From positions 124,001-188,000 of the forward strand of contig NZ_JACJGB010000002.1 of NCBI RefSeq assembly GCF_014164775.1: 64,000 nt of DNA, read 5' to 3'. The notes beneath the pieces were generated by a model that made no database searches, was not told the DNA's origin, and saw only the letters and a program-made list of their open reading frames with translations. The translations under genes and the position numbers were made by a program. Shown one piece after another: positions 8,017-16,547 of the stretch. Positions within the stretch are counted from its first letter, which is position 1, and each line of letters opens with the position of its first letter. Source of the stretch: Tessaracoccus sp. MC1679. Lineage in GTDB: Bacteria; Actinomycetota; Actinomycetes; Propionibacteriales; Propionibacteriaceae.

Positions 8017-9309
8017 TCAGATGTCGGCGCCGGCGTAGCGGTCCGGAGCGTCCGCCATACCGGCGGCCAGGGTGGCGCCGTCGGCGTCGTCGATCAGCAG
8101 GAACGCGCCGCTCCTGCGCAACTCGTGGTAATCGTCGATGGGCAGGTCGTCGGCCAGCCGGACCCGGACCCGGCCGATGTCGTTGAGGCGCAGCTCCTGC
8201 GGGGCGCGGCGGTAGTCGACCGTGTCGATGTCGAGCAGGTCGATGATCTCCTCCACCATGGCCCGCACCGTGCGCGTGCCGGCGCGCAGCAGCACGCGGT
8301 CCCGCGGGCGGATCGGGCGCTCCGACAGCACGCACACCGTGCCACCGACCGAGCGCGTCACATACCCGCGACGCTCGGGCTCCGCGATGAGATCGCCCCG
8401 CGAGATGTCGATGTCGTCGGCCAACCGCAGGGTCACGGACTGCGGCGCGTGCGCCACCTCCAACTCCCGCACCGAGCCGTCGGCCTGCCCCAGGTCGATG
8501 CCGACGACGGTGGTGGTCCGTCCGCCGGGCAGCACGGCCACCTCGTCGCCCACCTTGACCACGCCGGCGGTGATCCGCCCCGCGTAGCCGCGGTAGTCGC
8601 GGTGCTCCCCCGATTGGGGGCGGATGACCACCTGGACGGGGAACCGAAGCGGCTGTTCCGAGGGATCGGTGCCGACGGGGACCGACTCCAGGTGTTCCAG
8701 GAGCGTGGGCCCGTCGTACCAGGCGGTGTGGGCCGAGCGGTCCACGACGTTGTCACCCAGCAGCGCCGAGAGGGGCACCGCCACCACGTCCTCGATGTCG
8801 AAGCGGGCGGCCAGTGCCCGCGCGTCGGCCACGATCTCGTCGTAGCGCTCCCGGCTCCACTCCACCAGGTCCATCTTGTTCACCGCCAGAGCCACGTGCC
8901 GCACGCCCAGAAGCCCGGTGACGGCGAGGTGTCGCCGGGTCTGCTCGACGACGCCGTAGCGGGCGTCGACGAGGATCAGCGCCAGCTCGGCGGTGGAGGC
9001 GCCGGTGACCATGTTGCGCGTGTACTGCACGTGGCCGGGGGTGTCCGCCAGCACGTAGGAGCGGTTGGCGGTGGAGAAGTAGCGGTAGGCCACGTCGATG
9101 GTGATGCCCTGTTCACGCTCGGCGCGCAGCCCGTCGGTGAGGAGCGCCAGGTCCGCGCCCTCGAGGCCGCGCTCCTTCGACACCCTCTCCACCGCGTCGA
9201 GCTGATCAGCGAGCACAGACTTGGTGTCGTAGAGGAGGCGCCCCACCAGGGTGGACTTGCCGTCGTCGACGGAACCCGCCGTCGCGAGCCGGAGGAGGTC
9301 GTGCGTCAT
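8017..9309 (-). CDS. cysN: Sulfate adenylyltransferase large subunit (GTPase)
   Basis: Regulatory GTPase subunit that couples GTP hydrolysis to APS formation by CysD. 430 residues, elongation-factor-like. Seen: P-loop GSVDDGKSTLVGRLL near the start, DTPGHVQYTRNM switch II, and NKMDLVEW (G4), then two beta-barrel domains. There is no APS kinase (CysC) fusion, and no cysC in the window, which fits direct reduction of APS by CysH. ATG 9309 overlaps the cysD stop (TGATG). Last gene of the sulfate assimilation operon. Confidence 0.95.
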   Translation of the reverse strand: MTHDLLRLATAGSVDDGKSTLVGRLLYDTKSVLADQLDAVERVSKERGLEGADLALLTDGLRAEREQGITIDVAYRYFSTANRSYVLADTPGHVQYTRNMVTGASTAELALILVDARYGVVEQTRRHLAVTGLLGVRHVALAVNKMDLVEWSRERYDEIVADARALAARFDIEDVVAVPLSALLGDNVVDRSAHTAWYDGPTLLEHLESVPVGTDPSEQPLRFPVQVVIRPQSGEHRDYRGYAGRITAGVVKVGDEVAVLPGGRTTTVVGIDLGQADGSVRELEVAHAPQSVTLRLADDIDISRGDLIAEPERRGYVTRSVGGTVCVLSERPIRPRDRVLLRAGTRTVRAMVEEIIDLLDIDTVDYRRAPQELRLNDIGRVRVRLADDLPIDDYHELRRSGAFLLIDDADGATLAAGMADAPDRYAGADI

Positions 9310-10220
9310 CAGAAATATCCCTGCTTCTTGCGGTCTTCCATGGCGGCCTCGGAGAGCCGGTCGTCGGCGCGGGTTGCGCCGCGCTCGGTGATACGCGAGG
9401 CAGCGACCTCGAGGATCACGCCCGCCACGTCGGCCGCGTCGGACTCGACGGCGCCCGTGCAGCTCATGTCGCCGACGGTGCGGTAGCGCACGATGCGGGT
9501 CTGGGTGGGCTCGCCCGGCTTCGGGCCGCCCCACTCCCCCGCGGTCAGCCACATGCCGTCGCGATTGAACACCTCACGCTCGTGCGCGTAGTACAGGCCG
9601 GGCAGCTCGATGCGCTCACGCTCGATGTAGCGCCACACGTCGAGTTCGGTCCAGTTGGACAGCGGGAAGACGCGCACGTGCTCGCCGGGCGAGTGCTTGC
9701 CGTTGTACAGCTCCCACAGCTCGGGGCGCTGCCTGCGGGGATCCCAGGCGCCGAAAGAGTCGCGCAGCGAGAACACCCGCTCCTTGGCGCGGGCCTTCTC
9801 CTCGTCGCGCCGCCCGCCGCCGAACACGGCGTCGAATCGGCCGGCCTCGATGGCGTCGAGCAGCGGGACGGTCTGAAGCGGGTTGCGGGTGCCGTCGGGG
9901 CGCTCGCGGAGGCGTCCGTCGTCGATGTAGTCCTGCACGGAGGCCACGTGGAGCCGGGCGCCGATCCGCGCGACGGTGTCGTCGCGGTAGGTCAGCACCT
10001 CGGGGAAGTTGTGGCCGGTGTCCACGTGGAGGAGCGCGAACGGCAGCGGCGCCGGGGCGAACGCCTTGAGCGCCAGGTGCAGCATGACGACAGAGTCCTT
10101 GCCGCCGCTGAACAGGATGACGGGGCGCTCGAACTCGCCCTCCACCTCCCGGAAGATGTGGATGGCCTCGGACTCCAGGTGGTCCAGGTGGTCCAGGGTG
10201 TATTCGGGGGGAAGTGTCAT
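9309..10220 (-). CDS. cysD: Sulfate adenylyltransferase small subunit
   Basis: Catalytic ATP sulfurylase subunit: sulfate plus ATP to adenosine 5'-phosphosulfate. 303 residues from ATG 10220, which overlaps the cysH stop (ATGA). An upstream ATG at 10235 is possible but would overlap cysH more. Seen: PP-loop FSGGKDSVVMLHLALKA, HVDTGHNFPE, GGGRRDEEKARAKER and NWTELDVWRYIERE motifs. Partner of CysN directly downstream. Confidence 0.95.
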   Translation of the reverse strand: MTLPPEYTLDHLDHLESEAIHIFREVEGEFERPVILFSGGKDSVVMLHLALKAFAPAPLPFALLHVDTGHNFPEVLTYRDDTVARIGARLHVASVQDYIDDGRLRERPDGTRNPLQTVPLLDAIEAGRFDAVFGGGRRDEEKARAKERVFSLRDSFGAWDPRRQRPELWELYNGKHSPGEHVRVFPLSNWTELDVWRYIERERIELPGLYYAHEREVFNRDGMWLTAGEWGGPKPGEPTQTRIVRYRTVGDMSCTGAVESDAADVAGVILEVAASRITERGATRADDRLSEAAMEDRKKQGYF

Positions 10221-10936
10221 GTGTGCAATCCGCATTCGGTCTTGTTCTTCCCGGCCCAGCGGCCGGCTCGGGGGTCTTCTCCGGGGGCGACGGGGCGCGT
10301 GCAGGGCGCGCAGCCGATCGACGCGTAGCCGCGCTCCCGCAGCGGGTTGAGGTGGACGTCCTCCTCGAAGGCGAACCGGTCCACGTCGTCGTCGTCCCAG
10401 GCCGCGATCGGGTTGAGCTTGACGATCCGCCGCTTCTCGTCGAAGCCCACCAGCGTGATGTCGGTGCGGGTGGGCGCGTCAACCCGCCGCATCCCCGTGA
10501 CCCAGGCCTTGTGACCGGCGATGGCGCGGTTGAGGGGCTCCACCTTGCGCATGGCGCAGCAGAGGTCTGGGTCGCGGTCGTGGAGCCGGGCTCCGTATTC
10601 GGCGTCCTGCTGGTTGACGCTCAGCACGGGCAGGATGGTGCGGATCTTGACGCGTTCGGCGTAGTGGTCGCGGGTTTCGAGGGTCTCGGCGAAGTGGTAG
10701 CCGGTGTCGAGGAAGAACACGTCAAGGCTGGGCGCCGACTGGGCGATCAGCTCCACCAGCACCTCGTCGCCCATCGACGACGCGACAGTGATGTCCGCGC
10801 CGAAGGTCTCCTCGGCCCACTGCAGGACCTCGCGGCTGAGCTTCACCTTGCCGAGGTGGCCCGCGTAGGCGGGGTCCGACTCGAGGGCGGTGAACCGCTC
10901 GTTGGCCTCGTCGGCGATGGCGTGCAGGTCATCCAT
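10217..10936 (-). CDS. cysH: Adenylylsulfate (APS) reductase, 4Fe-4S type
   Basis: Reduces APS to sulfite with thioredoxin. 239 residues. The cluster ligands that mark APS rather than PAPS reductases are present: a CC pair in DLCCAMRK and a CxxC in SIGCAPCTRP. The catalytic Cys near the C-terminus is in KTECGLH. The PP-loop region is represented by ASSMGDEVLVELI. It sits between the zinc-ribbon gene (8-nt overlap) and cysD (4-nt overlap). Confidence 0.93.
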   Translation of the reverse strand: MDDLHAIADEANERFTALESDPAYAGHLGKVKLSREVLQWAEETFGADITVASSMGDEVLVELIAQSAPSLDVFFLDTGYHFAETLETRDHYAERVKIRTILPVLSVNQQDAEYGARLHDRDPDLCCAMRKVEPLNRAIAGHKAWVTGMRRVDAPTRTDITLVGFDEKRRIVKLNPIAAWDDDDVDRFAFEEDVHLNPLRERGYASIGCAPCTRPVAPGEDPRAGRWAGKNKTECGLHT

Positions 10937-11111
10937 GGTGCTTGGCCTCCTCTTCGGCGATCCGGGCTGGGATGTGCTCGGCTGCCACCCGGTGCTGGGT
11001 GACGGAGAACACTCGGGCGCAGGCCAGGCAGTGCCAGGCCCCGGCGGGCTCCTCGACGGGGCGCAGGTCCTCCTCCGCGCAGAACGGGCAGTGGAAGATC
11101 ACCGCGCTCAT
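10929..11111 (-). CDS. Small zinc-ribbon-like protein of the sulfite reductase operon
   Basis: 60 residues with two cysteine knuckles, CPFC and CLAC, 20 residues apart, the spacing of a one-zinc ribbon. Function unknown. The ATG overlaps the sir stop by ATGA and its end overlaps cysH, so it must be translated with both. Small proteins of this shape occur in the same place in other actinobacterial sulfur operons (from memory). A role in iron-sulfur or siroheme handling is conceivable but only inferred from position. Confidence 0.75.
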   Translation of the reverse strand: MSAVIFHCPFCAEEDLRPVEEPAGAWHCLACARVFSVTQHRVAAEHIPARIAEEEAKHHG

Positions 11112-12775
11112 CGCAGGAGGTCCTCGTCGGCCCGGTGGGCCCACTGCGCGAAGGGCTCGTCGGCGTCGCGGTGGGCGAGGAACGTGCGTGCCAGGCGCTC
11201 GATGTAGTCCGGCAGGTCCGCGGCCGCCACCTTCAGTGCCCTGGTCTTGCGGGCCAACTGCGGGGTGGCGCCGAGTCCGCCGCCGAGGTGCACCTGGAAG
11301 AGCTCGACGAGGTTGCCGTCCGCGTCGGACTGCACCATGCCCTTGAGGCCCACGTCCGCCACCTGGGTGCGGGCGCAGGCGTTGGGGCAGCCGTTGACGT
11401 GGATGCTGAACGGCACGTCGAACTCCGGGAGCCGGGCCTCGAGTTCCTCGACGATGAGCCGGGCGCGCGCCTTCGTCTCCACGAGCGCCAGCTTGCAGTA
11501 CTCGATGCCGGTGCAGGCCATCACGCCGCGGCGGAACTCCGACGGCCGCGCGGGCAGGTCCTCGGCGTCGAGCGCCTCGACGAGAGCCTCGACGGCGTCG
11601 CCGGGCACGTCGAGGACGAGCAGCTTCTGGTGGGGGGTGAGCCGCACGCGGCCGGAGCCGTGCTGGGCGGCGAGGTCCGCGATGCGGGTGAGCCGGGTGC
11701 CCGAGACGCGGCCGGCGATGGGCGCGACGCCCACCCAGAACGTGCCGTCGGCCTGGGCGTTGACGCCCACATGGTCGCGGCGGAGGTGGGTGGCGTCCTG
11801 GGGTGGGCCGTCGAGAAGCTTGCGCCCCAGGTACTCGGTCTCGAGGATGTGGCGGAACTTCTCCGGCCCCCAGTCCGCCATGAGGAACTTGAGGCGGGCG
11901 CGGTTGCGGAGGCGGCGGTAGCCGTAGTCGCGGAAGATCGAGACCACGCCCTTCCACACCTCTGGGACCTCCTCCAGCGGCACCCAGGCGCCGAGGCGCT
12001 GCGCGAACATCGGGTTGGTGGAGAGCCCGCCGGCTGCCCATACGTCGAAGCCGGGGCCGTGTTCGGGGTGGACGACGCCGACGAAGGACACGTCGTTGGC
12101 CTCGTGCGCCACGTCGAGGTTGGGGCTGCCGGAGATGGCGGTCTTGAATTTGCGGGGCAGGTTGGAGAACTCGGGGGTGCCGATGTAGTTGTCCAGGATG
12201 GCGCGCACGGCGGGGGTGCCATCGACGATCTCGTTGGCGGCGATGCCCGCCACGGGCGAGCCGAGGATGACGCGGGGGGTGTCGCCGCAGGCCTCAGCGG
12301 TGGTCAGGCCCACCGCCTCGAGGCGGCGCCAGATTTCCGGCACGTCCTCCACGCGGATCCAGTGCAGCTGGATGTTCTCGCGGTCCGAGATGTCCGCGGT
12401 GTCGCGGGCGAACTCGGTGGAGATGGTGGCGACGACCCGCAGCTGCTCGTTGGTCAGGGACCCGCCGTCGGAACGCACGCGCATCATGAAGAACTCGTCG
12501 TCAAGGGCCTCGGGAGGCAGCGTGGCGGTCTTCCCGCCGTCGATTCCGGGCTTGCGCTGCGTGTAGAGGCCCCACCAGCGCATCCTTCCGCGCAGATCCT
12601 CTGGCGCGATGCTGGAGAAGCCCTCCTTGGAGTAGACCTCCTCGATGCGGGCGCGGACGTTGAGCCCGTCGTCGGCCTGCTTGAACACCTCGTTGGGGTT
12701 CAGCGGCGTCTTGTCGCCGTCGGCCCAGGCACCGGTGGCCTGGTTGCGCTTGGGGCGGGTTACCGCTTCGGTCAT
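11108..12775 (-). CDS. sir: Ferredoxin-dependent sulfite reductase
   Basis: Siroheme enzyme that reduces sulfite to sulfide with six electrons. 555 residues from ATG 12775, chosen because MTEAVTRPKRNQATG gives the normal family start after an AAGGAC site. Seen: two ferredoxin-like/siroheme half-domains and the 4Fe-4S/siroheme cysteines in MACTGIEYCKLA and HVNGCPNACARTQ. Nitrite reductases share these motifs; the cysH-cysD-cysN context decides for sulfite. First gene of the operon, preceded by a structured leader (12776-12860). Confidence 0.93.
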   Translation of the reverse strand: MTEAVTRPKRNQATGAWADGDKTPLNPNEVFKQADDGLNVRARIEEVYSKEGFSSIAPEDLRGRMRWWGLYTQRKPGIDGGKTATLPPEALDDEFFMMRVRSDGGSLTNEQLRVVATISTEFARDTADISDRENIQLHWIRVEDVPEIWRRLEAVGLTTAEACGDTPRVILGSPVAGIAANEIVDGTPAVRAILDNYIGTPEFSNLPRKFKTAISGSPNLDVAHEANDVSFVGVVHPEHGPGFDVWAAGGLSTNPMFAQRLGAWVPLEEVPEVWKGVVSIFRDYGYRRLRNRARLKFLMADWGPEKFRHILETEYLGRKLLDGPPQDATHLRRDHVGVNAQADGTFWVGVAPIAGRVSGTRLTRIADLAAQHGSGRVRLTPHQKLLVLDVPGDAVEALVEALDAEDLPARPSEFRRGVMACTGIEYCKLALVETKARARLIVEELEARLPEFDVPFSIHVNGCPNACARTQVADVGLKGMVQSDADGNLVELFQVHLGGGLGATPQLARKTRALKVAAADLPDYIERLARTFLAHRDADEPFAQWAHRADEDLLR

Positions 12776-12860
12776 CGTCGGTCCTTCGTCGGGGGCCTTG
12801 CTGAATCCCCCAACCCGACGATGGGGCCGGTCATTCCCGACGGCCAGCCGTGATCGCCAT
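12776..12860 (-). promoter_or_regulatory. Candidate attenuator leader with a 9-codon uORF upstream of sir
   Basis: On the (-) strand a short frame, ATG 12860 to TGA 12831 (MAITAGRRE), is followed by TCGTCGGG (12821-12814), which can pair with CCCGACGA (12793-12786). ATCGTCGG (12822-12815) can instead pair with CCGACGAT (12781-12774), which includes the sir start codon. Another CGTCGGG lies inside the uORF. Two mutually exclusive hairpins plus a uORF is the layout of translation-controlled attenuation. The uORF has no cysteine codons, so the signal is unclear. Confidence 0.35.
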
Positions 12861-12876
12861 GGGCGAACAGGATTTC

Positions 12877-13287
12877 TCAGGCCTCGGCGCCGTCGAGCGT
12901 TGTCACGGCCTGGGCGCTGCCCTCCACCTCGATGGGGATGGTGTTGATGGCGATGATGCCGAGAAACAAAGTCTCGTACGAGCCGCGCACCGTCACGTGG
13001 GCGCGGTTGCCGCCCTCGACCCTGGCCTCGGCGGACAGCCCCGCCGCGCGGGCGAAGCTGACCGCCTCCCTCCTGGCCGCGGCCACGTCGAGGGTGGCGC
13101 CGTCCGGGGTGATGCGGAGCTCGTGTGTCGCGGCTCTGGCCGCCTGGGACGCCACCGCCCTCGCCTCCTGCTCGGCGGCGGCGTGCCCGGCGAAGTCCAC
13201 CCCGAGGCCCACCATGAGGATGAAGGCGGGCAGCGACACCGAGGTCCACACCGACAGCGCGAGCCCTCGTTGGTCGCGGGTGGTCAT
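12877..13287 (-). CDS. TadE/TadG-like membrane-anchored protein
   Basis: 136 residues. One N-terminal membrane helix (about residues 9-30, SVWTSVSLPAFILMVGLGVD) is followed by an alpha-helical stretch rich in Ala and Glu and a small beta domain, the layout of pseudopilin-like TadE/G proteins of Flp pilus loci. No other tad gene is nearby, so it is probably a stand-alone envelope protein. Overlaps the upstream secreted-protein gene by ATGA. The gap to sir (about 100 bp) contains the sir leader. Confidence 0.6.
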   Translation of the reverse strand: MTTRDQRGLALSVWTSVSLPAFILMVGLGVDFAGHAAAEQEARAVASQAARAATHELRITPDGATLDVAAARREAVSFARAAGLSAEARVEGGNRAHVTVRGSYETLFLGIIAINTIPIEVEGSAQAVTTLDGAEA

Positions 13288-14270
13288 CGCACCGACACCG
13301 ACTGCAACTCACCGACGATGACGTCCGCGGAGCGACTCAGCTGCAGTGGGAGGGTGCCGGTGAAGCCGGCCGCGGACCAGTCCACCGACCAGGTGGAGGT
13401 CGCGGTGACGGTGTAGCGGCCGTCCTCGAGGTACACGTACCCGCAGTCGGGCGAGGCGACGTTCTTCCCGCCCTGGGTACGCGCGGAGGACCACGCGGTG
13501 CCGCGGCCGCAGGAGACCGTTTCGCCGTCGCCCATGTCCCACTGGACGCGGCTGGCGCCTGCGGTCAGGGTCACGGCGATGCCGGAGTCGGTCGCGGAGG
13601 CGGTGACCGGGCCCCACTGCTTGTCCGATGGGGAGTCGGCCCACAGCCAGGTCTCCCATCCGACGAAGCCGATCCGTTCGGTGGTGTCGCCGCGGGGCTG
13701 CATGCCGAGGTCGATGGCCTCGAGGCCGATGGATGCCAGGACCCGTCGGGCGGCGGCCTCGGCATCGGCCTGAGTCACTGGGTCTGGGGGCGCGGGTAGC
13801 CAGCGCGTGAAGACCATCCCGGGATCGCGCACCAGGGAGCCGTTCGGACGAATACAGGTATAGATGGCGCCCTCGCTGTTGGCCTCCCATGACGCGTCAG
13901 TCAGCGGTGGCTGCGGCTCCTTGATTCGGCACCAGCCTTGGGCCGCGCCGCTCCACGTCCCGTAGGCCGTCCGGCAGGCGATCTCCTCGCCGGCATACGA
14001 GCAAGTTCGCTCGCCGGCGGATACTGTGGTGGTGCCCACCCCGGCGCTGCCCTCACTGCGCGGCGGCTCTGCCTCTATGTAGCACTCACCCACACTGAAG
14101 TCGTTGGACAACTGGCACCCGACCCCAGGCGATGCGGCAGATTGCGGCGCAAACCCGACGCTCACAGCTGTGAACAGAGGAGCGGCAACTAATAGGCCTA
14201 AGACGAAGGCGACGAATCGGCGCCCGCCAAGCCCCTCCTGGCCAGTGGGACTCGGCTCTGCGATTAGCAC
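13284..14270 (-). CDS. Secreted or membrane-anchored protein of unknown function, PKD-like C-terminus
   Basis: 328 residues. A hydrophobic segment at about residues 18-42 is a signal peptide or anchor. The exported part has eight or more cysteines (for example GVGCQLSNDFSVGECYIEA), suggesting disulfides. The last 120 residues contain GASRVQWDMGDGETVSCG and DGRYTVTATSTW, which resemble a PKD fold (WDFGDG...Y.V..T). GTG 14270 overlaps the upstream lipoprotein stop. Often found next to a TadE-like gene in Actinobacteria; function not known. Confidence 0.6.
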   Translation of the reverse strand: MLIAEPSPTGQEGLGGRRFVAFVLGLLVAAPLFTAVSVGFAPQSAASPGVGCQLSNDFSVGECYIEAEPPRSEGSAGVGTTTVSAGERTCSYAGEEIACRTAYGTWSGAAQGWCRIKEPQPPLTDASWEANSEGAIYTCIRPNGSLVRDPGMVFTRWLPAPPDPVTQADAEAAARRVLASIGLEAIDLGMQPRGDTTERIGFVGWETWLWADSPSDKQWGPVTASATDSGIAVTLTAGASRVQWDMGDGETVSCGRGTAWSSARTQGGKNVASPDCGYVYLEDGRYTVTATSTWSVDWSAAGFTGTLPLQLSRSADVIVGELQSVSVR

Positions 14271-14860
14271 GCCTCCTCCTGGTTGCGTCGTTCAGCCAAC
14301 CTCCAGCGCCCATCCTTGCCCTGCTTCATCACCGCAGTCTCCGCGAGGCTTGGAAGTGACTGCACAGAAACAGTGCCGGTCTCGGAATCCTCGATGCGCA
14401 TGCGCGATCTGTCCACGCAGTACGTCATCTTGCTCGTCACCTCACCAGCACCCGCGGCGGCCGGCTCGGCAATGGCGATGTCGCGAAACTGCCAACCTCC
14501 GAGGAACGCAAGGTTGTCATCACGCAATTGGCCAATCGCATCCAGGATCACATTCTGAGCCTCACCGGTCGTGACCTGCTGAGTCTCAGTCAGATCAGTG
14601 AGCGATGGATCTCCGGCGAACTTCTCATAAACCCGCCAGTACTCCATCCAGGCCGCCCGAATCGCAGCCTGCTCAGCCGACTCCGTCGCGGGGGCCGGCG
14701 GGAACGACTCCACTGCGGTCGGGGACGGACTCGGCGACACCGAGGGACTCGCGGACGCCGTAGGCGACACGAACACCGACGGCGACGCCGTCGGGGCGAC
14801 GTCCGGGGTGCAGCCCACGGCGAGCGCCACGACAGCGAGGGGCACGAGAAGGTGACGCAT
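14264..14860 (-). CDS. Lipoprotein with a Ser/Pro/Thr-rich linker
   Basis: 198 residues. Signal peptide with lipobox AVGC, then a low-complexity Ser/Pro/Ala linker of about 40 residues that would span the cell wall, then a globular domain from about residue 60 (EQAAIRAAWMEYWRVYEKF). The domain resembles the mixed alpha/beta NTF2-like modules common in actinobacterial lipoproteins, but I could not identify it. It begins a three-gene envelope operon with the secreted protein and the TadE-like protein. Confidence 0.6.
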   Translation of the reverse strand: MRHLLVPLAVVALAVGCTPDVAPTASPSVFVSPTASASPSVSPSPSPTAVESFPPAPATESAEQAAIRAAWMEYWRVYEKFAGDPSLTDLTETQQVTTGEAQNVILDAIGQLRDDNLAFLGGWQFRDIAIAEPAAAGAGEVTSKMTYCVDRSRMRIEDSETGTVSVQSLPSLAETAVMKQGKDGRWRLAERRNQEEAC

Positions 14861-14948
14861 GGGCTCTCCGATCGAACAGGTCGGGGCCTATTCAACCAAG
14901 CAACCGGGTCATCTCCGCATCCGGTCCGTCAGCTGTGGATAACTCCGG

Positions 14949-16379
14949 TCAGAGCACGGCGCCCGGGCGGTACGCGGCCGCCTCCGGATCCGCCGCGACG
15001 ACCTCAGCCACGCGCGCCGCCACCCGCGACACCTGCGCCTGCGCCGTTCCCGCCAACTCCAGCGGGCTGACCACCAGCGCGCCGAGCTCGTCGCGGGTGA
15101 GCCCGAGGCGCTCGTCGCCGGCGAGTCGGTCGAGGAGGTCGTTGACCCGCGCTCCCTTGCGCAGGTCCAGCGCCACCGCGACGGCGTGCTCCTTGATCGC
15201 CTCGTGCGCGACCTCCCGGCCCACGCCCTTGCGGACGGCGGCCATCAGCACCTTCGTGGTGGTGAGGAACGGCAGGTAGCGGTCGAGCTCGGCCTCGATG
15301 ACGGCGGGGAAGGCGCCGAAGTCCGCCAGCACCGTGAGGAACGTCTCGAACAGGCCGTCGAGGGCGAAGAACGCGTCCGGCAGCGCGATCCTGCGCACCA
15401 CGGAGCAGGAGACGTCGCCCTCGTTCCACTGGTCGCCGGCGAGCTCCCCCACCATGGACACGTAGCCGCGGATGACGACGGCGAGGCCGTTGACGCGCTC
15501 GCAGGAGCGGGTGTTCATCTTGTGGGGCATGGCGGAGGAGCCCACCTGCCCCTCCTTGAACCCCTCGGTCACCAGCTCGAGGCCCGCCATCAGGCGGATG
15601 GTGGTGGCCACGTTCGACGGCGCCGCGGAGATCTGCGCCAGCGCGGTGACCGCGTCGTAGTCAAGCGAGCGCGGGTACACCTGCCCCGTCGAGGTGAGGA
15701 CGGCCCCGAAGCCGAGTTCGTCGGCGATCCGCTGCTCAAGCTCGGCCAGCTTGCCGGCTTCGCCACCGAGGAGGTCGAGCATGTCCTGGGCGGTGCCGAC
15801 GGGGCCCTTGATCCCGCGAGCGGGGTAGCGGGCGATGAGGTCGTCGAGGCGGGCGAGGCCCGTGAGCAGCTCGTCGGCCGCCGTCGCGAACCGCTTGCCG
15901 AGGGTGGTCAGCTGCGCGGCCACGTTGTGGGAGCGGCCCGTCAGCGGCTGATCGGCGTACTCGGTCGCCAGCCGGGCGAGTTGCGCCAGCGCCGCCACCA
16001 CGCGGATCCGGACTGCCCGCAGCGAGTCGAGCACCTGCAGCTGTTCGATGTTCTCGGTGAGGTCGCGAGACGTCATGCCCTTGTGGATGTGTTCGAACCC
16101 GGCAAGGTCGTTGAACTCCTCGATCCGGGCCTTCACGTCGTGGCGGGTGATGCGTTCGCGGGCGTTGATGGAGTCGAGGTCCACCTGGTCGATCACCCGC
16201 TCGTAGGCCGCGATCACCTCGTCGGCGTTCGCCCCGCCGAAGTCGACGCCGAGGTCGCGTTGTGCGCGCAGCACGGCGAGCCATAGCTTGCGCTCGGAGA
16301 CGATCTTGGCCTCGGGGGCCCAGATGTCGCGCATCTGCTGCGAGGCGTAGCGGGTGGCCAGGACGTTGGGGACGCTCAT
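14949..16379 (-). CDS. purB: Adenylosuccinate lyase
   Basis: Catalyses two fumarate-releasing steps of purine synthesis (SAICAR to AICAR, adenylosuccinate to AMP). 476 residues from ATG 16379 (MSVPNVLATRYASQQM); a longer frame upstream has no family match. Seen: TSRDLTEN, LTGRSHNVAAQLTTLG, and the signature loop GSSAMPHKMNTRSCERV, the actinobacterial variant of SSAMPxKxNP. Stands alone, divergent from the AbiEi/DUF559 gene. Confidence 0.95.
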   Translation of the reverse strand: MSVPNVLATRYASQQMRDIWAPEAKIVSERKLWLAVLRAQRDLGVDFGGANADEVIAAYERVIDQVDLDSINARERITRHDVKARIEEFNDLAGFEHIHKGMTSRDLTENIEQLQVLDSLRAVRIRVVAALAQLARLATEYADQPLTGRSHNVAAQLTTLGKRFATAADELLTGLARLDDLIARYPARGIKGPVGTAQDMLDLLGGEAGKLAELEQRIADELGFGAVLTSTGQVYPRSLDYDAVTALAQISAAPSNVATTIRLMAGLELVTEGFKEGQVGSSAMPHKMNTRSCERVNGLAVVIRGYVSMVGELAGDQWNEGDVSCSVVRRIALPDAFFALDGLFETFLTVLADFGAFPAVIEAELDRYLPFLTTTKVLMAAVRKGVGREVAHEAIKEHAVAVALDLRKGARVNDLLDRLAGDERLGLTRDELGALVVSPLELAGTAQAQVSRVAARVAEVVAADPEAAAYRPGAVL

Positions 16380-16478
16380 GGCACCACAGCCTAGGACTCC
16401 CCCTGTGGATACCGGAAAAGTCGGTGCCCAGCGCCCCACCATGGCGACGTGCCCAGCCAGCCATCACACAACCAGTGC

Positions 16479-16527
16479 GATTCCGGGGAGATAGAGCCCA
16501 GAGAGGGCCATCTCCCCGATTCCTCAC
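16479..16527. repeat. 5' hairpin of the pair bracketing the DUF559 gene
   Basis: CGGGGAGAT (16484-16492) pairs with ATCTCCCCG (16510-16518), with an inner GCCC/GGGC stem. The flanks GATTC and GATTCCTCAC match the downstream hairpin at 17339-17391 apart from a few bases. It lies 21 bases before the chosen start codon, in the leader or promoter of the gene. If a GTG at 16449 were the start, the hairpin would be inside the coding region. Confidence 0.65.
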
Positions 16528-16547
16528 TCCCAAGCCTCCCCGGGGTC

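Noticed and set aside
16449-16547. Longer start (GTG 16449) for the DUF559 gene
   Set aside because: The extra residues are encoded by the 5' hairpin and have no family-like composition. Not fully excluded, since the winged helix starts very near ATG 16548.
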